The notes beneath the pieces are model-generated. The model ran no database searches. It was not told the DNA's origin and saw nothing but the letters and a program-made list of their open reading frames with translations. This document shows positions 52,516 to 61,823 of a stretch of 64,000 nt of DNA, piece after piece. A program made the position numbers and the translations under genes. Position 1 is the stretch's first letter. The number at the start of each line of letters is the position of its first letter. The stretch lies in assembly GCA_964626015.1 (NCBI GenBank), contig CAZVCC010000007.1:1-64000 (forward strand). Direction: 5' to 3'. Origin of the DNA: CAIKZJ01 sp964626015 (lineage in GTDB: Bacteria; Bacteroidota; Ignavibacteria; Tepidaquicellales; Tepidaquicellaceae).

Positions 52516-54297
52516 ATGAAGATTAAAACATTATTTGTGACGTTGTTTCTGGTTGTTTTCTCTGCAGGGTATAGCCAGAATAATGTATGGTACACGACCG
52601 TTCTGCAGGAAAAGTTTTTAGATAAAGAAGGAAGACCTGTTACCGGCAAGGGAGTGGTTGTCGGCGATATAGATTCCGGTATAGATATATTTCATCCATT
52701 CTTCTTCTTTGCTGACGGCGGAGAATACAACTGGATAGACGTTGATAAAAACGGAACGTTCACGCCCGGGCTGGATGCCGTTGATTATAACAACGACGGG
52801 ATTGCGAGCATTGATGAGGTCTTAAGATATATAGAGATGAATAATAACACTTATAACGTTCTTAAGACTGACAAGGAAAATTTTAATCCCGACATGGATT
52901 TTCTTTATAATGATAAAAACGGCAATAAGAAAAGAGACCATGGGGAGAAAGATGGTTTTTCAGAGCAAGACCCGACTTACGGAGAACAGTTTTTTATAGC
53001 AATAGATGCAAACCAAAACGGTGTGCTTGAAACAGGGGAAAGTATTATAGCTCTTAACACTTCAAAAGTCCGTGCAGTAAGAGAAAAAGACGGGACGATA
53101 AGAAGGCGCGGTATAGATTTAATAAAAACAGAGCCGGACTCAGTTCAGCACGGAACGAGCGTGGCGGGTATTGTGCTCGGCGGTCATTATGGCGTGCAGA
53201 AGCTTCACGGTTTTGCTCCCGATGCCGAGATAGTAATGGCAAACATAAAATATGATTACACGCCGAGGTTCGTAAGAAACTTTCCGGATATGATAAAATT
53301 CTTAAGGGATGAAAAAGTTAATATACTTTTGTTTGAAGACGGCGAATGGATGTTTGAGTTTATGGACGGTTCGACGGAAGAAGAGATGCTGACTAATGAG
53401 CTTGCAAGGTCGGGGATAACTGTAATTGGCGGCGGCGGGAATCTTGCTTCCGGCAATATGCTTGTCCGCTCAAAATTGAAAAAGGCACAACTTGAGACTT
53501 TTAAATTCTCTTCTCCAGCAACCGGAGAAGGAAAGAAGAATGACGGCTCTTTTGTTTCGTTCTTATGGAAAGGGAAAGATAAAGAAGCTGTATTTACAGT
53601 ATTAACACCAGACAATAAACTTTCAAAAGAAATAAAAGAGGGTTCGGGAATTTTGAAAGTTGGGAATTACAATATAAATTATGCAAGGGTTGTGTCGCCG
53701 AAGGGAACGGTAATGATGAGGTTTGCATTTTCTGAAAAAGATTCCGGTACTGTTAAAGGTGATTGGCAGATAAGAGTACATGCAAAGGATGAGATTGACC
53801 TGTTTGGGTTTATTGTTGATGTAACGCAATCATGGGGAGGAACAACACGCTGGTATTCGGACAAAATCTCTGATGAGGGAACCGTTACTTTTCCTTCGAC
53901 TGCTGACAGCTGTATAGCTGTTGGTGCTTACACGGTCAACTATGCATGGGGAACGAATGATGCAATAGGCAAGCTCTGTTATTACAGCGGAATTGGTTAT
54001 AATATTTCAGGCAAAGTCGGCATAGATATATGTGCGCCCGGGCATTCAACTTTTACGTGCGGTCCGAACAATTCTTATACGTTGTTCAGCGGTACAAGCT
54101 CTGCAGCGCCTCATGTTGTCGGAACTGCGGCTTTAATGCTTCAGATAAATCCTGCTTTAACTCATACTGATATAAGGAATATTCTTAGGTACACTGCTGT
54201 ATCGGATGAGTTTACGGGGACTGTGCCTAACACGAAATGGGGGGCGGGAAAGCTTAATCCTGAAAGAGCAATTAAGTATGTATTAGAGGGACGTTAA
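52516..54297 (+). CDS. Secreted subtilisin-like serine protease with calcium-loop insert
   Basis: A 593-residue S8 family protease with a signal peptide (MKIKTLFVTLFLVVFSAGYS). The triad is Asp53 (GDIDSGID), His212 (QHGTSVAGIV) and Ser528 (SGTSSAAPHVVGTAAL). Between Asp53 and His212 lies an insert of about 110 residues with four EF-hand/dockerin-like D-x-[DN]-x-[DN]-G loops (DVDKNGTF, DYNNDGIAS, YNDKNGNKK, DANQNGVLE). It has no pro-domain of the usual size and no T9SS sorting domain. It probably acts outside the cytoplasm with calcium-dependent stability. Confidence 0.92.
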   Translation: MKIKTLFVTLFLVVFSAGYSQNNVWYTTVLQEKFLDKEGRPVTGKGVVVGDIDSGIDIFHPFFFFADGGEYNWIDVDKNGTFTPGLDAVDYNNDGIASIDEVLRYIEMNNNTYNVLKTDKENFNPDMDFLYNDKNGNKKRDHGEKDGFSEQDPTYGEQFFIAIDANQNGVLETGESIIALNTSKVRAVREKDGTIRRRGIDLIKTEPDSVQHGTSVAGIVLGGHYGVQKLHGFAPDAEIVMANIKYDYTPRFVRNFPDMIKFLRDEKVNILLFEDGEWMFEFMDGSTEEEMLTNELARSGITVIGGGGNLASGNMLVRSKLKKAQLETFKFSSPATGEGKKNDGSFVSFLWKGKDKEAVFTVLTPDNKLSKEIKEGSGILKVGNYNINYARVVSPKGTVMMRFAFSEKDSGTVKGDWQIRVHAKDEIDLFGFIVDVTQSWGGTTRWYSDKISDEGTVTFPSTADSCIAVGAYTVNYAWGTNDAIGKLCYYSGIGYNISGKVGIDICAPGHSTFTCGPNNSYTLFSGTSSAAPHVVGTAALMLQINPALTHTDIRNILRYTAVSDEFTGTVPNTKWGAGKLNPERAIKYVLEGR

Positions 54298-54350
54298 AGC
54301 GTTAACATAAGATTAATTCATTACGGAGAATCTTCTACTTGAAGGAATAA

Positions 54351-54383
54351 TAAAAAACGGCAGGTAAGTACCTGCCGTTTTTA
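54351..54383. terminator. Bidirectional terminator between subtilase and rpsT
   Basis: AAAAAACGGCAGGTA pairs with TACCTGCCGTTTTT, a stem of more than 10 bp with A and T runs on both sides, between convergent stops at 54297 and 54401. Confidence 0.9.
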
Positions 54384-54400
54384 TAGTATGTGTAAAAAAC

Positions 54401-54661
54401 TTATTTGCTTACTTTGTTGATGTGTTTTGCTAAGCGTGATTTTTCGTTAGCTGCTTTGTTCTTGTGAATGATGCCTTTTGTTGCGGCTCTGTCAAGAGTT
54501 CTTACGGCTTTTTTGAATTCTGTTGCTGCGGTTTCTTTATCGGTAGTACCAAGAACCTTTTTTACCGAACCTTTTATTGATACCCTGTATTTTTTATTCT
54601 TCTCGGTTTTTTTTAATGTTTGTCTTGCTCTTTTCTGAGCTGATTTGTGTCTTAATGGCAT
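54401..54661 (-). CDS. rpsT: 30S ribosomal protein S20
   Basis: An 86-residue basic helical protein of the small ribosomal subunit. The sequence has the S20 pattern (RHKSAQKRARQTLKKTEKN at the start, RTLDRAATKGIIHKNKAANEKSRLAKHIN at the end). It lies 57 bp downstream of dnaA's stop and is transcribed in the same direction. Confidence 0.96.
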   Translation of the reverse strand: MPLRHKSAQKRARQTLKKTEKNKKYRVSIKGSVKKVLGTTDKETAATEFKKAVRTLDRAATKGIIHKNKAANEKSRLAKHINKVSK

Positions 54662-54718
54662 ATTTTATCTTATTTTAAAAGTGTAAAAATACATAATTTA
54701 GGTTATAAATTCAATTCG

Positions 54719-56233
54719 TTAAAGTTTTGAAAGAGCGTTTCTGATGTCGGAAACAATATTTTGTGTATTGCTGCTCTTTTTCATAGCTTCTTTAATGCTG
54801 TTATATGCGTACAGTACCGTTGCATGGTCTTTTCCCCCGAAGTTAAGTCCGATGGATTCAAGCGTATAGGAAGTCAGCTCTTTTGCAAGGTACATAGCGA
54901 TTTGTCTTGCGAAGGCAATTTCCTTCGTGCGCTTTCTGGAGAGAATCTGATTTTCTGAAAGTTTAAAATATTCTGCAGTTGCAAATATTATGTTTTCTAT
55001 AGAAATGCTTTTTGCTTTTCTTACATTCCCCAAGAATTTTGAGACGACCCTTTCAGCAAGCTCGGGTGTAATTTCTCCCCTGTTAACAAAAAGACTTTCT
55101 GCGATTAGGTTTACGATGCAACCTTCAAGAGATCGAATGCTGTCTTTTATATTAGTTGCGATGTAGTGTACGACTTCTTCTGGTACGTCTTCGATGCGGG
55201 CTTCTTCAAGTTTCTTTTGAATGATAGCAACCCTCATTTCCCAGCTGGGTAACTGAATATCTACCATTACGCCCCACTGAAAGCGGGACATCAATCTTTC
55301 GGTGATGCTTTTAAGCTGATTAATGGGTTTATCGCTTGAGAATATTATTTGTTTTTTGTTGTTGTAAAGAGAGTTGAAAATCTGGTACATGAAGTCCTGG
55401 GTTCCGGGTTTGCCTTCAAGGTTTTGAATGTCGTCGAGGATTAAAACGTCGAGCGATTTATAGAAGCTGTCGAGCTTTCTCGGACCGCCTTTATCAGATG
55501 AGAAATCGAAACGCTCTCTTGCAATGCTCGTGGTGAACTGGCTTGTGAATTCAGGAGTTGTCAGGTAGTAAACCCTTTTTTCGGGCGACCTTTTCAGGAT
55601 TTCATTTCCTATAGCTTGAATAAGATGGGTTTTGCCGACACCAACACCGCCGTAGATAAGGCATGGGTTGTATGTTCCTCCCGGATTGTTTGCTATGGCA
55701 AAAGCCGCTGCCACGGCGAGGTCGTTGCTTTCGCCTTTGACAAAATTTTCAAAAGTGTGTTTTGTGTAAAGGTTGGAAACGAAAGGTTCTGTTTCTTCGT
55801 TCTGACGAGTGTATTTTGCAGAGCCGTAGGGGTATTGAAAGTCTGTAACGTTAGAATCTTTCCTTTCGGGCTGTTCACGGTTTTGCTCAATGTTATCAAA
55901 AAGGCTTTCCTGTGATACAATGTAAGCAAGTTTTCCATTTTCGCCGAGGAGACCGCTTTCAATAATTGCCGAAATCTGTTTGTTGTATCTTTTTTCTATT
56001 ATTCCGTATACGTCTTTGCTGGGTACCCGAATGGTTAACACGTTGTTTTCAAAGCTGCTTGGCGATAGGATTGAAAACCAAGTGCTGATTTCGGACTGTT
56101 TTAAATTTTGCGAAAGGAGTTCTAAAAATTTCGTCCATATTTCCTTTGCTGCTTCTTTTGCTTGTAGTTGCGTATGTGATTCCGGTTTCAGCTGCTTATT
56201 ATCTTCAAACGAATTTGGTATGGTATTCCTCAT
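54719..56233 (-). CDS. dnaA: Chromosomal replication initiator protein DnaA
   Basis: Opens the replication origin by ATP-dependent binding to DnaA boxes. The 504 residues show domain I (IWTKFLELLSQNLKQSEISTWF), a flexible domain II, domain III with Walker A GGVGVGKTHL and Walker B DVLILDDIQ, and the domain IV signature GGKDHATVLYA. Start at ATG 56233 (MRNTIPNSF). The upstream intergenic region has AT-rich DNA with candidate DnaA boxes and a divergent gene, fitting an origin. Confidence 0.97.
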   Translation of the reverse strand: MRNTIPNSFEDNKQLKPESHTQLQAKEAAKEIWTKFLELLSQNLKQSEISTWFSILSPSSFENNVLTIRVPSKDVYGIIEKRYNKQISAIIESGLLGENGKLAYIVSQESLFDNIEQNREQPERKDSNVTDFQYPYGSAKYTRQNEETEPFVSNLYTKHTFENFVKGESNDLAVAAAFAIANNPGGTYNPCLIYGGVGVGKTHLIQAIGNEILKRSPEKRVYYLTTPEFTSQFTTSIARERFDFSSDKGGPRKLDSFYKSLDVLILDDIQNLEGKPGTQDFMYQIFNSLYNNKKQIIFSSDKPINQLKSITERLMSRFQWGVMVDIQLPSWEMRVAIIQKKLEEARIEDVPEEVVHYIATNIKDSIRSLEGCIVNLIAESLFVNRGEITPELAERVVSKFLGNVRKAKSISIENIIFATAEYFKLSENQILSRKRTKEIAFARQIAMYLAKELTSYTLESIGLNFGGKDHATVLYAYNSIKEAMKKSSNTQNIVSDIRNALSKL

Positions 56234-56764
56234 GTAATAAACTTATATATATTAACAAATCAATTTTATTTAATAATTTACTTTAAGTACCGTCTTTTGA
56301 AAACCTTTAAATATTAAGGTGTTTTAGCCTTAATATTAACAAACCCGTGAGTTCTATAACTATTATATTTTAAAGTAAGTTAGCTTTCTGTTCACGAGTT
56401 ATTAACATTCATTGTTAACAAACATTTTTTGACGGGTAAAGAGAGTCAGAAAACAAAGTCTTCAAAAAAAGTTATTAACAAAGTACTAACAGGAAAAACA
56501 CTAACCTTCAGGTGTTATAATATTAACGAAAGCATACAATTAAGTCAAGTTTGAAATTAATAATTTCTGAAAAATTTATTTACCGATTTTAGAAAATACA
56601 TTCCGACCGAAGAACATCGAAATGAGGTACAGAATGTTAACGGAACAAGGAACTAATAATTATCAAAACAAAGAACGACGCTGTGATGCAGATTCAAGAC
56701 CGATTATCCTTTAAGGTTATGCTTAAGTTGTATATTTTTAGATATTGGGTATGCTTTCTATTTA
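56234..56764. other. Candidate oriC/dnaA regulatory region
   Basis: An AT-rich 531-bp region between divergent dnaA and the 590-residue gene. Candidate DnaA boxes of the form [AT]TATTAACA are at 56249, 56333, 56399 and 56472 (nine bases each); TGTTAACAA at 56413 is a related palindrome. A perfect 10-bp inverted repeat lies at 56310-56337. None is a canonical TTATCCACA. The identification as an origin is inference from position and composition. Confidence 0.5.
56310..56337. promoter_or_regulatory. Inverted repeat upstream of dnaA
   Basis: AATATTAAGG (56310-56319) and CCTTAATATT (56328-56337) are exact reverse complements separated by eight bases. It lies about 80 bp upstream of the dnaA start and overlaps a candidate DnaA box, so it could act in the origin or in dnaA autoregulation. 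Confidence 0.5.
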
Positions 56765-58537
56765 TTGAATAATCCAGATTACATAAAATTTGTTGTCTCA
56801 AAGGTTGAATCGGAGCTCATTGGGCTCTCGAATAGCCGTGAGTATATTAAGGTTATTACTGTTCTGCATGCTTTAAAAGTATCCGACAATATCCTTAGGG
56901 ATATCTATATCCTTTCCGGGATAAAAAAGCTGAGACAGCTTTCATCCTACCTGATTTTTATAATTAAAAAAGTTGAATCGGGGGGCATTAACATAGACAA
57001 CTTTATTGAAAACTACACGGCGGATAAATCATTCATACGCTCTTACTTTCAGACATACTACGACCTTGAACAGATAACCGAGGAAAAATTTATATCAGAA
57101 GAGATAGATACAAAATTTGTTTTTGATGATGAGGAAACTGATAAACAGGCACCTGTTTATTCGCTTGCCGAGCCGGACTTTAAAGTTGCTGACCTTGATA
57201 ACGAGCTTGTAACTGAAGAGTTCAAGGAGAGCACAGTTACGGAAAATTATACCGAACCTATGGATGCATACATGAGTCTTGTTGATGATGACAAAGAAAG
57301 TTCTGCGGAGGGCGGCAGTGTATTCTTTACCGATGTATCGGACGATGTGTTTAATCTTCCGGGAGGTCAGGAGTCAGCGGACAGCGGGCAGGAGGACAAG
57401 CGTGCAGAAGAAAGCGGACAGTGTACAGAAGAACAAGCGGACAGCGCACAGGAGATAACGGGTAGCGGACAGATTACGGAGGACGGGGAAGCTGAAATGG
57501 GAAAGCTTACCGAAGAAGCAGCGACAGAACAAGAAAGTGAAATACTTCAAAACTTGATTCCTATCGCACCTGAAATAAAACCAGAGGACAAAGAAGAAAC
57601 GCCAGAGATAACGGAGTCAGACCGTGAAGTTGATGAAAAACTTCAGGAGATAGAGAAAGAAACAACTGAGGCAATAATAAATTCCGATTTTGTTCTCTAT
57701 GAAAAGTTTCTTTTAGAGAAGAATAAAACTCTGTTCGGCCTTTTTGATGATTTAATATTGATAAAGGAATCGTCTGAGCCAGATCTTGAAATGCGAAGCA
57801 GTATTCTGGAAGAGATTTTATCAACAGTTAAAGAACTGAGGGATTATTCAGAGAAGATGTCGTTTGAGGTTATAACGGGAGTTTATGCTGCTCTTGTTTA
57901 TTGTTTTGATTTAAAGTTCAAGGACATTATAGTTTCTATGGATAACTTCGCAATTTTCAAAAAAGCAGTTGAAGGTGTTGAAGACTTAATTGCGGGTAAT
58001 GACTTAACCGGGTTTGATGCGGTTGTAAGCAGGTTAAACTCAACCGTGGACGACCTTGCAAAACTGCTTGCCGACAGGGAAAACTTTGAGAAGAAGAAGT
58101 ACGATTTTGGTGAAGAAGAAGGCAACGTTATACGAGAATTTAAGGACAGCAGCGAGTATGATGCTTTTATCATTCTAAGAGATAAAATATCCGAGCTTGA
58201 AGAGACGTTCGGAATTATTGCAGACATGAAGGATAAAACATATCCATTTGAATCAATAAGAAAACTATCTGTAACATTTGCTCTTTTCAGGGAGATAGTA
58301 AATATAGCAAGAGTGCTGGAAATGAACAAAGTTGCCCACTTAGCGGAAGGCGGTTACATTTTCGTGAAGTTTGTTCAAAACTACCGCATTGACCCGTTTA
58401 AGGAAGAAGTAACGGAGGTAATAAAATATTTAATTTACAGTTTTAAACTACTATATCTTGATAAACCAGTAAAAGATTTTGATAAGTTCTTATCATTTTT
58501 AAACGAACCAGTCAAAATATTTTATCCTAAAAAATAA
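56765..58537 (+). CDS. Acidic helical protein of unknown function
   Basis: A 590-residue protein starting at a TTG (56765). Residues 1-120 are helical, 125-300 form a very acidic low-complexity linker with Ser-Gly-Gln-rich repeats (SADSGQEDKRAEESGQ), and 310-590 are helical. In the last part VAHLAEGGYIFVKFVQ has some resemblance to histidine phosphotransfer bundles, but a clear phospho-acceptor motif is missing, so I assign no function. The DNA of the linker has four AGCGGACAG words matching dispersed intergenic repeats. The guanylyltransferase gene starts 5 bp after the stop. Confidence 0.65.
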   Translation: MNNPDYIKFVVSKVESELIGLSNSREYIKVITVLHALKVSDNILRDIYILSGIKKLRQLSSYLIFIIKKVESGGINIDNFIENYTADKSFIRSYFQTYYDLEQITEEKFISEEIDTKFVFDDEETDKQAPVYSLAEPDFKVADLDNELVTEEFKESTVTENYTEPMDAYMSLVDDDKESSAEGGSVFFTDVSDDVFNLPGGQESADSGQEDKRAEESGQCTEEQADSAQEITGSGQITEDGEAEMGKLTEEAATEQESEILQNLIPIAPEIKPEDKEETPEITESDREVDEKLQEIEKETTEAIINSDFVLYEKFLLEKNKTLFGLFDDLILIKESSEPDLEMRSSILEEILSTVKELRDYSEKMSFEVITGVYAALVYCFDLKFKDIIVSMDNFAIFKKAVEGVEDLIAGNDLTGFDAVVSRLNSTVDDLAKLLADRENFEKKKYDFGEEEGNVIREFKDSSEYDAFIILRDKISELEETFGIIADMKDKTYPFESIRKLSVTFALFREIVNIARVLEMNKVAHLAEGGYIFVKFVQNYRIDPFKEEVTEVIKYLIYSFKLLYLDKPVKDFDKFLSFLNEPVKIFYPKK

Positions 58538-58542
58538 TAAGA

Positions 58543-59652
58543 ATGAATAATTATGCAGTGATAATGGCCGGAGGTATTGGTACCCGATTCTGGCCGAAGG
58601 GAACATCAAAGCTTCCAAAACAATATCTAAAGATTGAGAATGATCATAGTTCGATGATACAGCAGACGTTTAAACGACTTGAGTTGTTCGTCTCGCCAAA
58701 AAATATATTTGTTGTAACAAACACAGCCTATAAAGCCGTGACGAAGAAACATCTTCCGAAAATTCCGGAAGAAAATATTATCTGTGAACCATTTGGAAGA
58801 AACACGGCTCCGTGCATAGGGCTGACGTGTCTTTTCATAAAACAGTTTAACACAAAAGCGAACGTACTTGTTGTACCTTCAGACCATATAATAAAAGATG
58901 TAGATGAGTTTCAGAGGGTTGTAAAATCAGGACTTGCATATACGAATGAAAACGGCGGTATAGTAACGCTTGGAATAAACCCGACTAAACCGGAAACCGG
59001 ATACGGATACATACAGTTTGATACAGACGAGTACAAAGATGTAACAACCAGAGCCGGCAGGAGCGGAGAGCATACAGAAAGAGTTTATAAAGTAAGAACT
59101 TTTGCAGAAAAGCCAAACCTTGATACAGCGAAAGCTTTCATAGAAAGCGGAGATTTTCTATGGAACAGCGGTATGTTTATTTTCCGTGTTGATACGATGC
59201 TTGTTGAGCTTCAGCAGTCACTTCCGGAGCTTCATTCAGCACTGCTGAAGCTTGAGAAGAGTCTAATGAAAAACGATTTCGCAAAAGTTCTTGAAACCGT
59301 ATATTCTCAGATAAAGGGTATCTCGATAGATTACGGTGTCATGGAAAAATCGCAGGACGTTTATACGATAAAAAGTAACTTTGACTGGAGCGACGTCGGG
59401 TCGTGGGACGAGATTTACAACTCAAACAAGAAAGATAAGGATGGAAACGTAAAGCAGGGAAGGACGGTAACTATCAATTCAAAAAACTGTCTGATTATTA
59501 ACGACCAAAAAATATCAGCGCTTGTCGGCGTAGAAGACCTGCTTGTTATAGATACCGATAACGGTTTGCTGATATGCAAGAGGACTGAATCACAAAACGT
59601 AAAAGAGGTTGTTGATTACCTGAAAAGAAAAGGATTAGATCAGTATTTATAA
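58543..59652 (+). CDS. manC: Mannose-1-phosphate guanylyltransferase
   Basis: Makes GDP-mannose from GTP and mannose-1-phosphate, for cell-surface glycans. The 369 residues have the nucleotidyltransferase signature MAGGIGTRFWPKGTSKLPKQY at the N-terminus (first positions of it), VVPSDHII (metal-binding Asp), ETGYGYIQF and FAEKP, and the GDP-mannose pyrophosphorylase segment FLWNSGMFIF. It lacks the C-terminal isomerase domain of the bifunctional form. It probably shares a transcript with the acidic protein gene (5 bp gap). Confidence 0.93.
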   Translation: MNNYAVIMAGGIGTRFWPKGTSKLPKQYLKIENDHSSMIQQTFKRLELFVSPKNIFVVTNTAYKAVTKKHLPKIPEENIICEPFGRNTAPCIGLTCLFIKQFNTKANVLVVPSDHIIKDVDEFQRVVKSGLAYTNENGGIVTLGINPTKPETGYGYIQFDTDEYKDVTTRAGRSGEHTERVYKVRTFAEKPNLDTAKAFIESGDFLWNSGMFIFRVDTMLVELQQSLPELHSALLKLEKSLMKNDFAKVLETVYSQIKGISIDYGVMEKSQDVYTIKSNFDWSDVGSWDEIYNSNKKDKDGNVKQGRTVTINSKNCLIINDQKISALVGVEDLLVIDTDNGLLICKRTESQNVKEVVDYLKRKGLDQYL

Positions 59653-59691
59653 TTTCAGGGTACGGGAAACAGCGTTCAGCTTTTAGAAATG

Positions 59692-60009
59692 CTAATTCGC
59701 AAATTTAAGTCCTATTACACCAATAATTATTAACCCAGCTGAAAAAATTCTTAATAGATTAGTCGGGTCTTTAAAGAAAATTATTCCGATAAGAAACGTT
59801 CCTATAGCACCAATGCCCGTCCACACTGCGTAGGCTGTTCCAATCGGTATATCCTTTTGTGCAACCCAGAGAAAATACCCGCTTGCTGCCATGGATAAAA
59901 CCCCGACAGTAATCCACAAAAAACGGTTTGTTGTGACTTGCGAAAGCTTGAAGCCGAGGGGCCAGCCCATTTCAAAGATTCCTGCAATAACTAAATAAAT
60001 CCATGCCAT
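59692..60009 (-). CDS. SMR family transporter, Gdx/SugE-like
   Basis: A 105-residue four-helix membrane protein of the small multidrug resistance family, working as an antiparallel dimer. MAWIYLVIAGIFEMGWPLGFKLS has the essential Glu of helix 1 (Glu13), and the pattern of G and W residues (GWPLGFK) is closer to the guanidinium exporter Gdx than to EmrE. The tail GLIIIGVIGLKFAN is typical. I looked for a guanidine riboswitch upstream and did not see one. Confidence 0.9.
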   Translation of the reverse strand: MAWIYLVIAGIFEMGWPLGFKLSQVTTNRFLWITVGVLSMAASGYFLWVAQKDIPIGTAYAVWTGIGAIGTFLIGIIFFKDPTNLLRIFSAGLIIIGVIGLKFAN

Positions 60010-60215
60010 AGTGTTTTCTATTAATTATGATGATATTTCAAAATAATGAAAAAAAGGAAATAATTAAACAAAGATAACTATAGCGTTACCGATTAGTATA
60101 TGTGTAACCATATATCTTGTATTTGTAACAAAGCATTAATAAATTAAAATACGCAGCTACGCAGGAGTTTACGTTACAACGACGGAGCGTAGCAACGAGG
60201 AAGGAAATAAGAATT

Positions 60216-60503
60216 ATGGAAAATTTAGATAAGGAAAAGCTTGTAACAGTTTTTAAAAGCGGTAATGAGGCTCTTATTGCACTCGCAAAGTCAATGCTTG
60301 ACGAAGCAGAAATAAAATATCTTATTAAGAACGAAGGTGTTCAGGACCTTCTAGGATTGGGGGTGTTCGGAACGGGGTTTAATCCGCTTACGGGTCCGAT
60401 ACAGATACAGGTTTTACCTGAAGATGAGGTGACAGCAAAGGAAATATTAAAAGATGTTGAAGCAAGCGAAGAAGCTGACGAAGAGGACGAAGAAAACAAT
60501 TAA
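60216..60503 (+). CDS. DUF2007 family protein
   Basis: A 95-residue cytosolic protein of the putative signal-transducing DUF2007 group: VTVFKSGNEALIALAKSMLDEAEIKYLIKNE at the N-terminus and IQVLPEDEVTAKEILKDVE, then a very acidic tail. It is preceded by a GAGCGTAGCAACGAGG repeat at 60185 and followed by the flavoprotein gene after 18 bp. The function is unknown. Confidence 0.85.
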   Translation: MENLDKEKLVTVFKSGNEALIALAKSMLDEAEIKYLIKNEGVQDLLGLGVFGTGFNPLTGPIQIQVLPEDEVTAKEILKDVEASEEADEEDEENN

Positions 60504-60521
60504 GATGCGAGCGACTAAAGG

Positions 60522-61730
60522 ATGAAGATAGGAATAATCGGCGGAGGGGCTGCGGGTTTTTTTGCTGCTATTACCGCTGCCGAGACGAGTAATACTAACA
60601 GTATAACAATACTTGAAAAATCACCTAATGTACTTTCGAAGGTACGAATATCAGGCGGGGGAAGATGTAATGTAACTAATGCAGTCTCAGATATAAAAGA
60701 GTTTGTTAAATTTTATCCGCGAGGCAGTAAAGAGCTTATATCTGTATTCTCAAAATTTAGCAATATTGATACGATTGAATGGTTTATAAAACGAGGGGTT
60801 GAACTAAAAACAGAAAATGACGGAAGGGTTTTTCCTGTTTCAAACAATTCTCAGACAATAATAGATTTGTTCACAAACCTTGCATCAAAGCACAACATCA
60901 AAATAATTACAGGATTTGATGCGTACAGCGTATCGTTTAGCGGTGTTGTTTTTATTGTTAAAGACAGGAAAGGAAATTCATTGTCGTTTGATAAACTGCT
61001 CGTCTCTGTCGGTGGATTCTCCACTTCAGAAAAATACAGATGGGTAAGTGGTTTGGGACATAAAATAATTCCGCCTGTTCCATCACTATTTACGTTTAAC
61101 TGTAAAGACACTATTCTTAAAGGGTTACAGGGGATTAGTGTTGAAAACGTTAGGGTAAAAATACGGAACACCAAACTTTCTACGGACGGGGATATACTGA
61201 TAACACACTGGGGATTAAGCGGTCCTGCTGTGTTAAAGTTATCGGCTTTTGGGGCACGGATACTCAACGAAAGAAATTACAAGTTTATACTTGAAGTTTG
61301 TTGGACTAAGGCAGATATTCACAAAGAATTAAGCAGGACACAAGGGAGCAGTCCGCACAAACAGATTATTAAACACCCCTTAGAAAATATACCAATGCGA
61401 CTATGGGAATCGTTAGTTCTTCATTCAGGAATCAAGCCTGATAAACGGTTTAATGAACTTTCAAAAAAGGATGCAGAAGCAATTAATAACATACTTACTC
61501 GCACGCAGTTTAACATAAACGGCAAGAGCACATTTAAGGAAGAGTTTGTAACAGCGGGGGGGGTATGTTTAAGGGAAGTAGATTTCAGGACGATGGAAAG
61601 CAAGATAGTGCCGGGTCTTTATTTCGCAGGTGAAATACTCGATATAGACGGCGTGACGGGGGGTTTTAATTTTCAGTCGGCATGGTCAACCGGGTATTTA
61701 ACAGGACAGAGTATGGCAAGGCAGGATTAG
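60522..61730 (+). CDS. HI0933/BaiN-like FAD-dependent oxidoreductase
   Basis: A 402-residue flavoprotein of the HI0933 group. The N-terminal FAD loop is GIIGGGAAGFFAA, then KVRISGGGRCNVTN, a family signature; GGFSTSEKY and LTHWGLSGPAVL-type motifs (ITHWGLSGPAVLKLS) and ATAGG-type FVTAGGVCLREVD are present, ending GFNFQSAWSTGYLTG. Members include the bile-acid reductase BaiN; the substrate in this organism is unknown. It is in the same direction as the DUF2007 gene. Confidence 0.92.
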   Translation: MKIGIIGGGAAGFFAAITAAETSNTNSITILEKSPNVLSKVRISGGGRCNVTNAVSDIKEFVKFYPRGSKELISVFSKFSNIDTIEWFIKRGVELKTENDGRVFPVSNNSQTIIDLFTNLASKHNIKIITGFDAYSVSFSGVVFIVKDRKGNSLSFDKLLVSVGGFSTSEKYRWVSGLGHKIIPPVPSLFTFNCKDTILKGLQGISVENVRVKIRNTKLSTDGDILITHWGLSGPAVLKLSAFGARILNERNYKFILEVCWTKADIHKELSRTQGSSPHKQIIKHPLENIPMRLWESLVLHSGIKPDKRFNELSKKDAEAINNILTRTQFNINGKSTFKEEFVTAGGVCLREVDFRTMESKIVPGLYFAGEILDIDGVTGGFNFQSAWSTGYLTGQSMARQD

Positions 61731-61823
61731 TCACGTAGCATTGCCAGGTTTGTTTATCATAGATTTTACTTTTGTATATAGTTAATTTGTTGCACTTCAA
61801 AAATAAATCAAAGCATTTCAGAG

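Noticed and set aside
57900..58480. Histidine phosphotransfer domain in the 590-residue protein
   Set aside because: The helices fit loosely but there is no convincing phospho-acceptor histidine motif.
60010..60215. Guanidine riboswitch for the SugE/Gdx-like gene
   Set aside because: I did not find the conserved ACGG-loop hairpins or other consensus in the leader.
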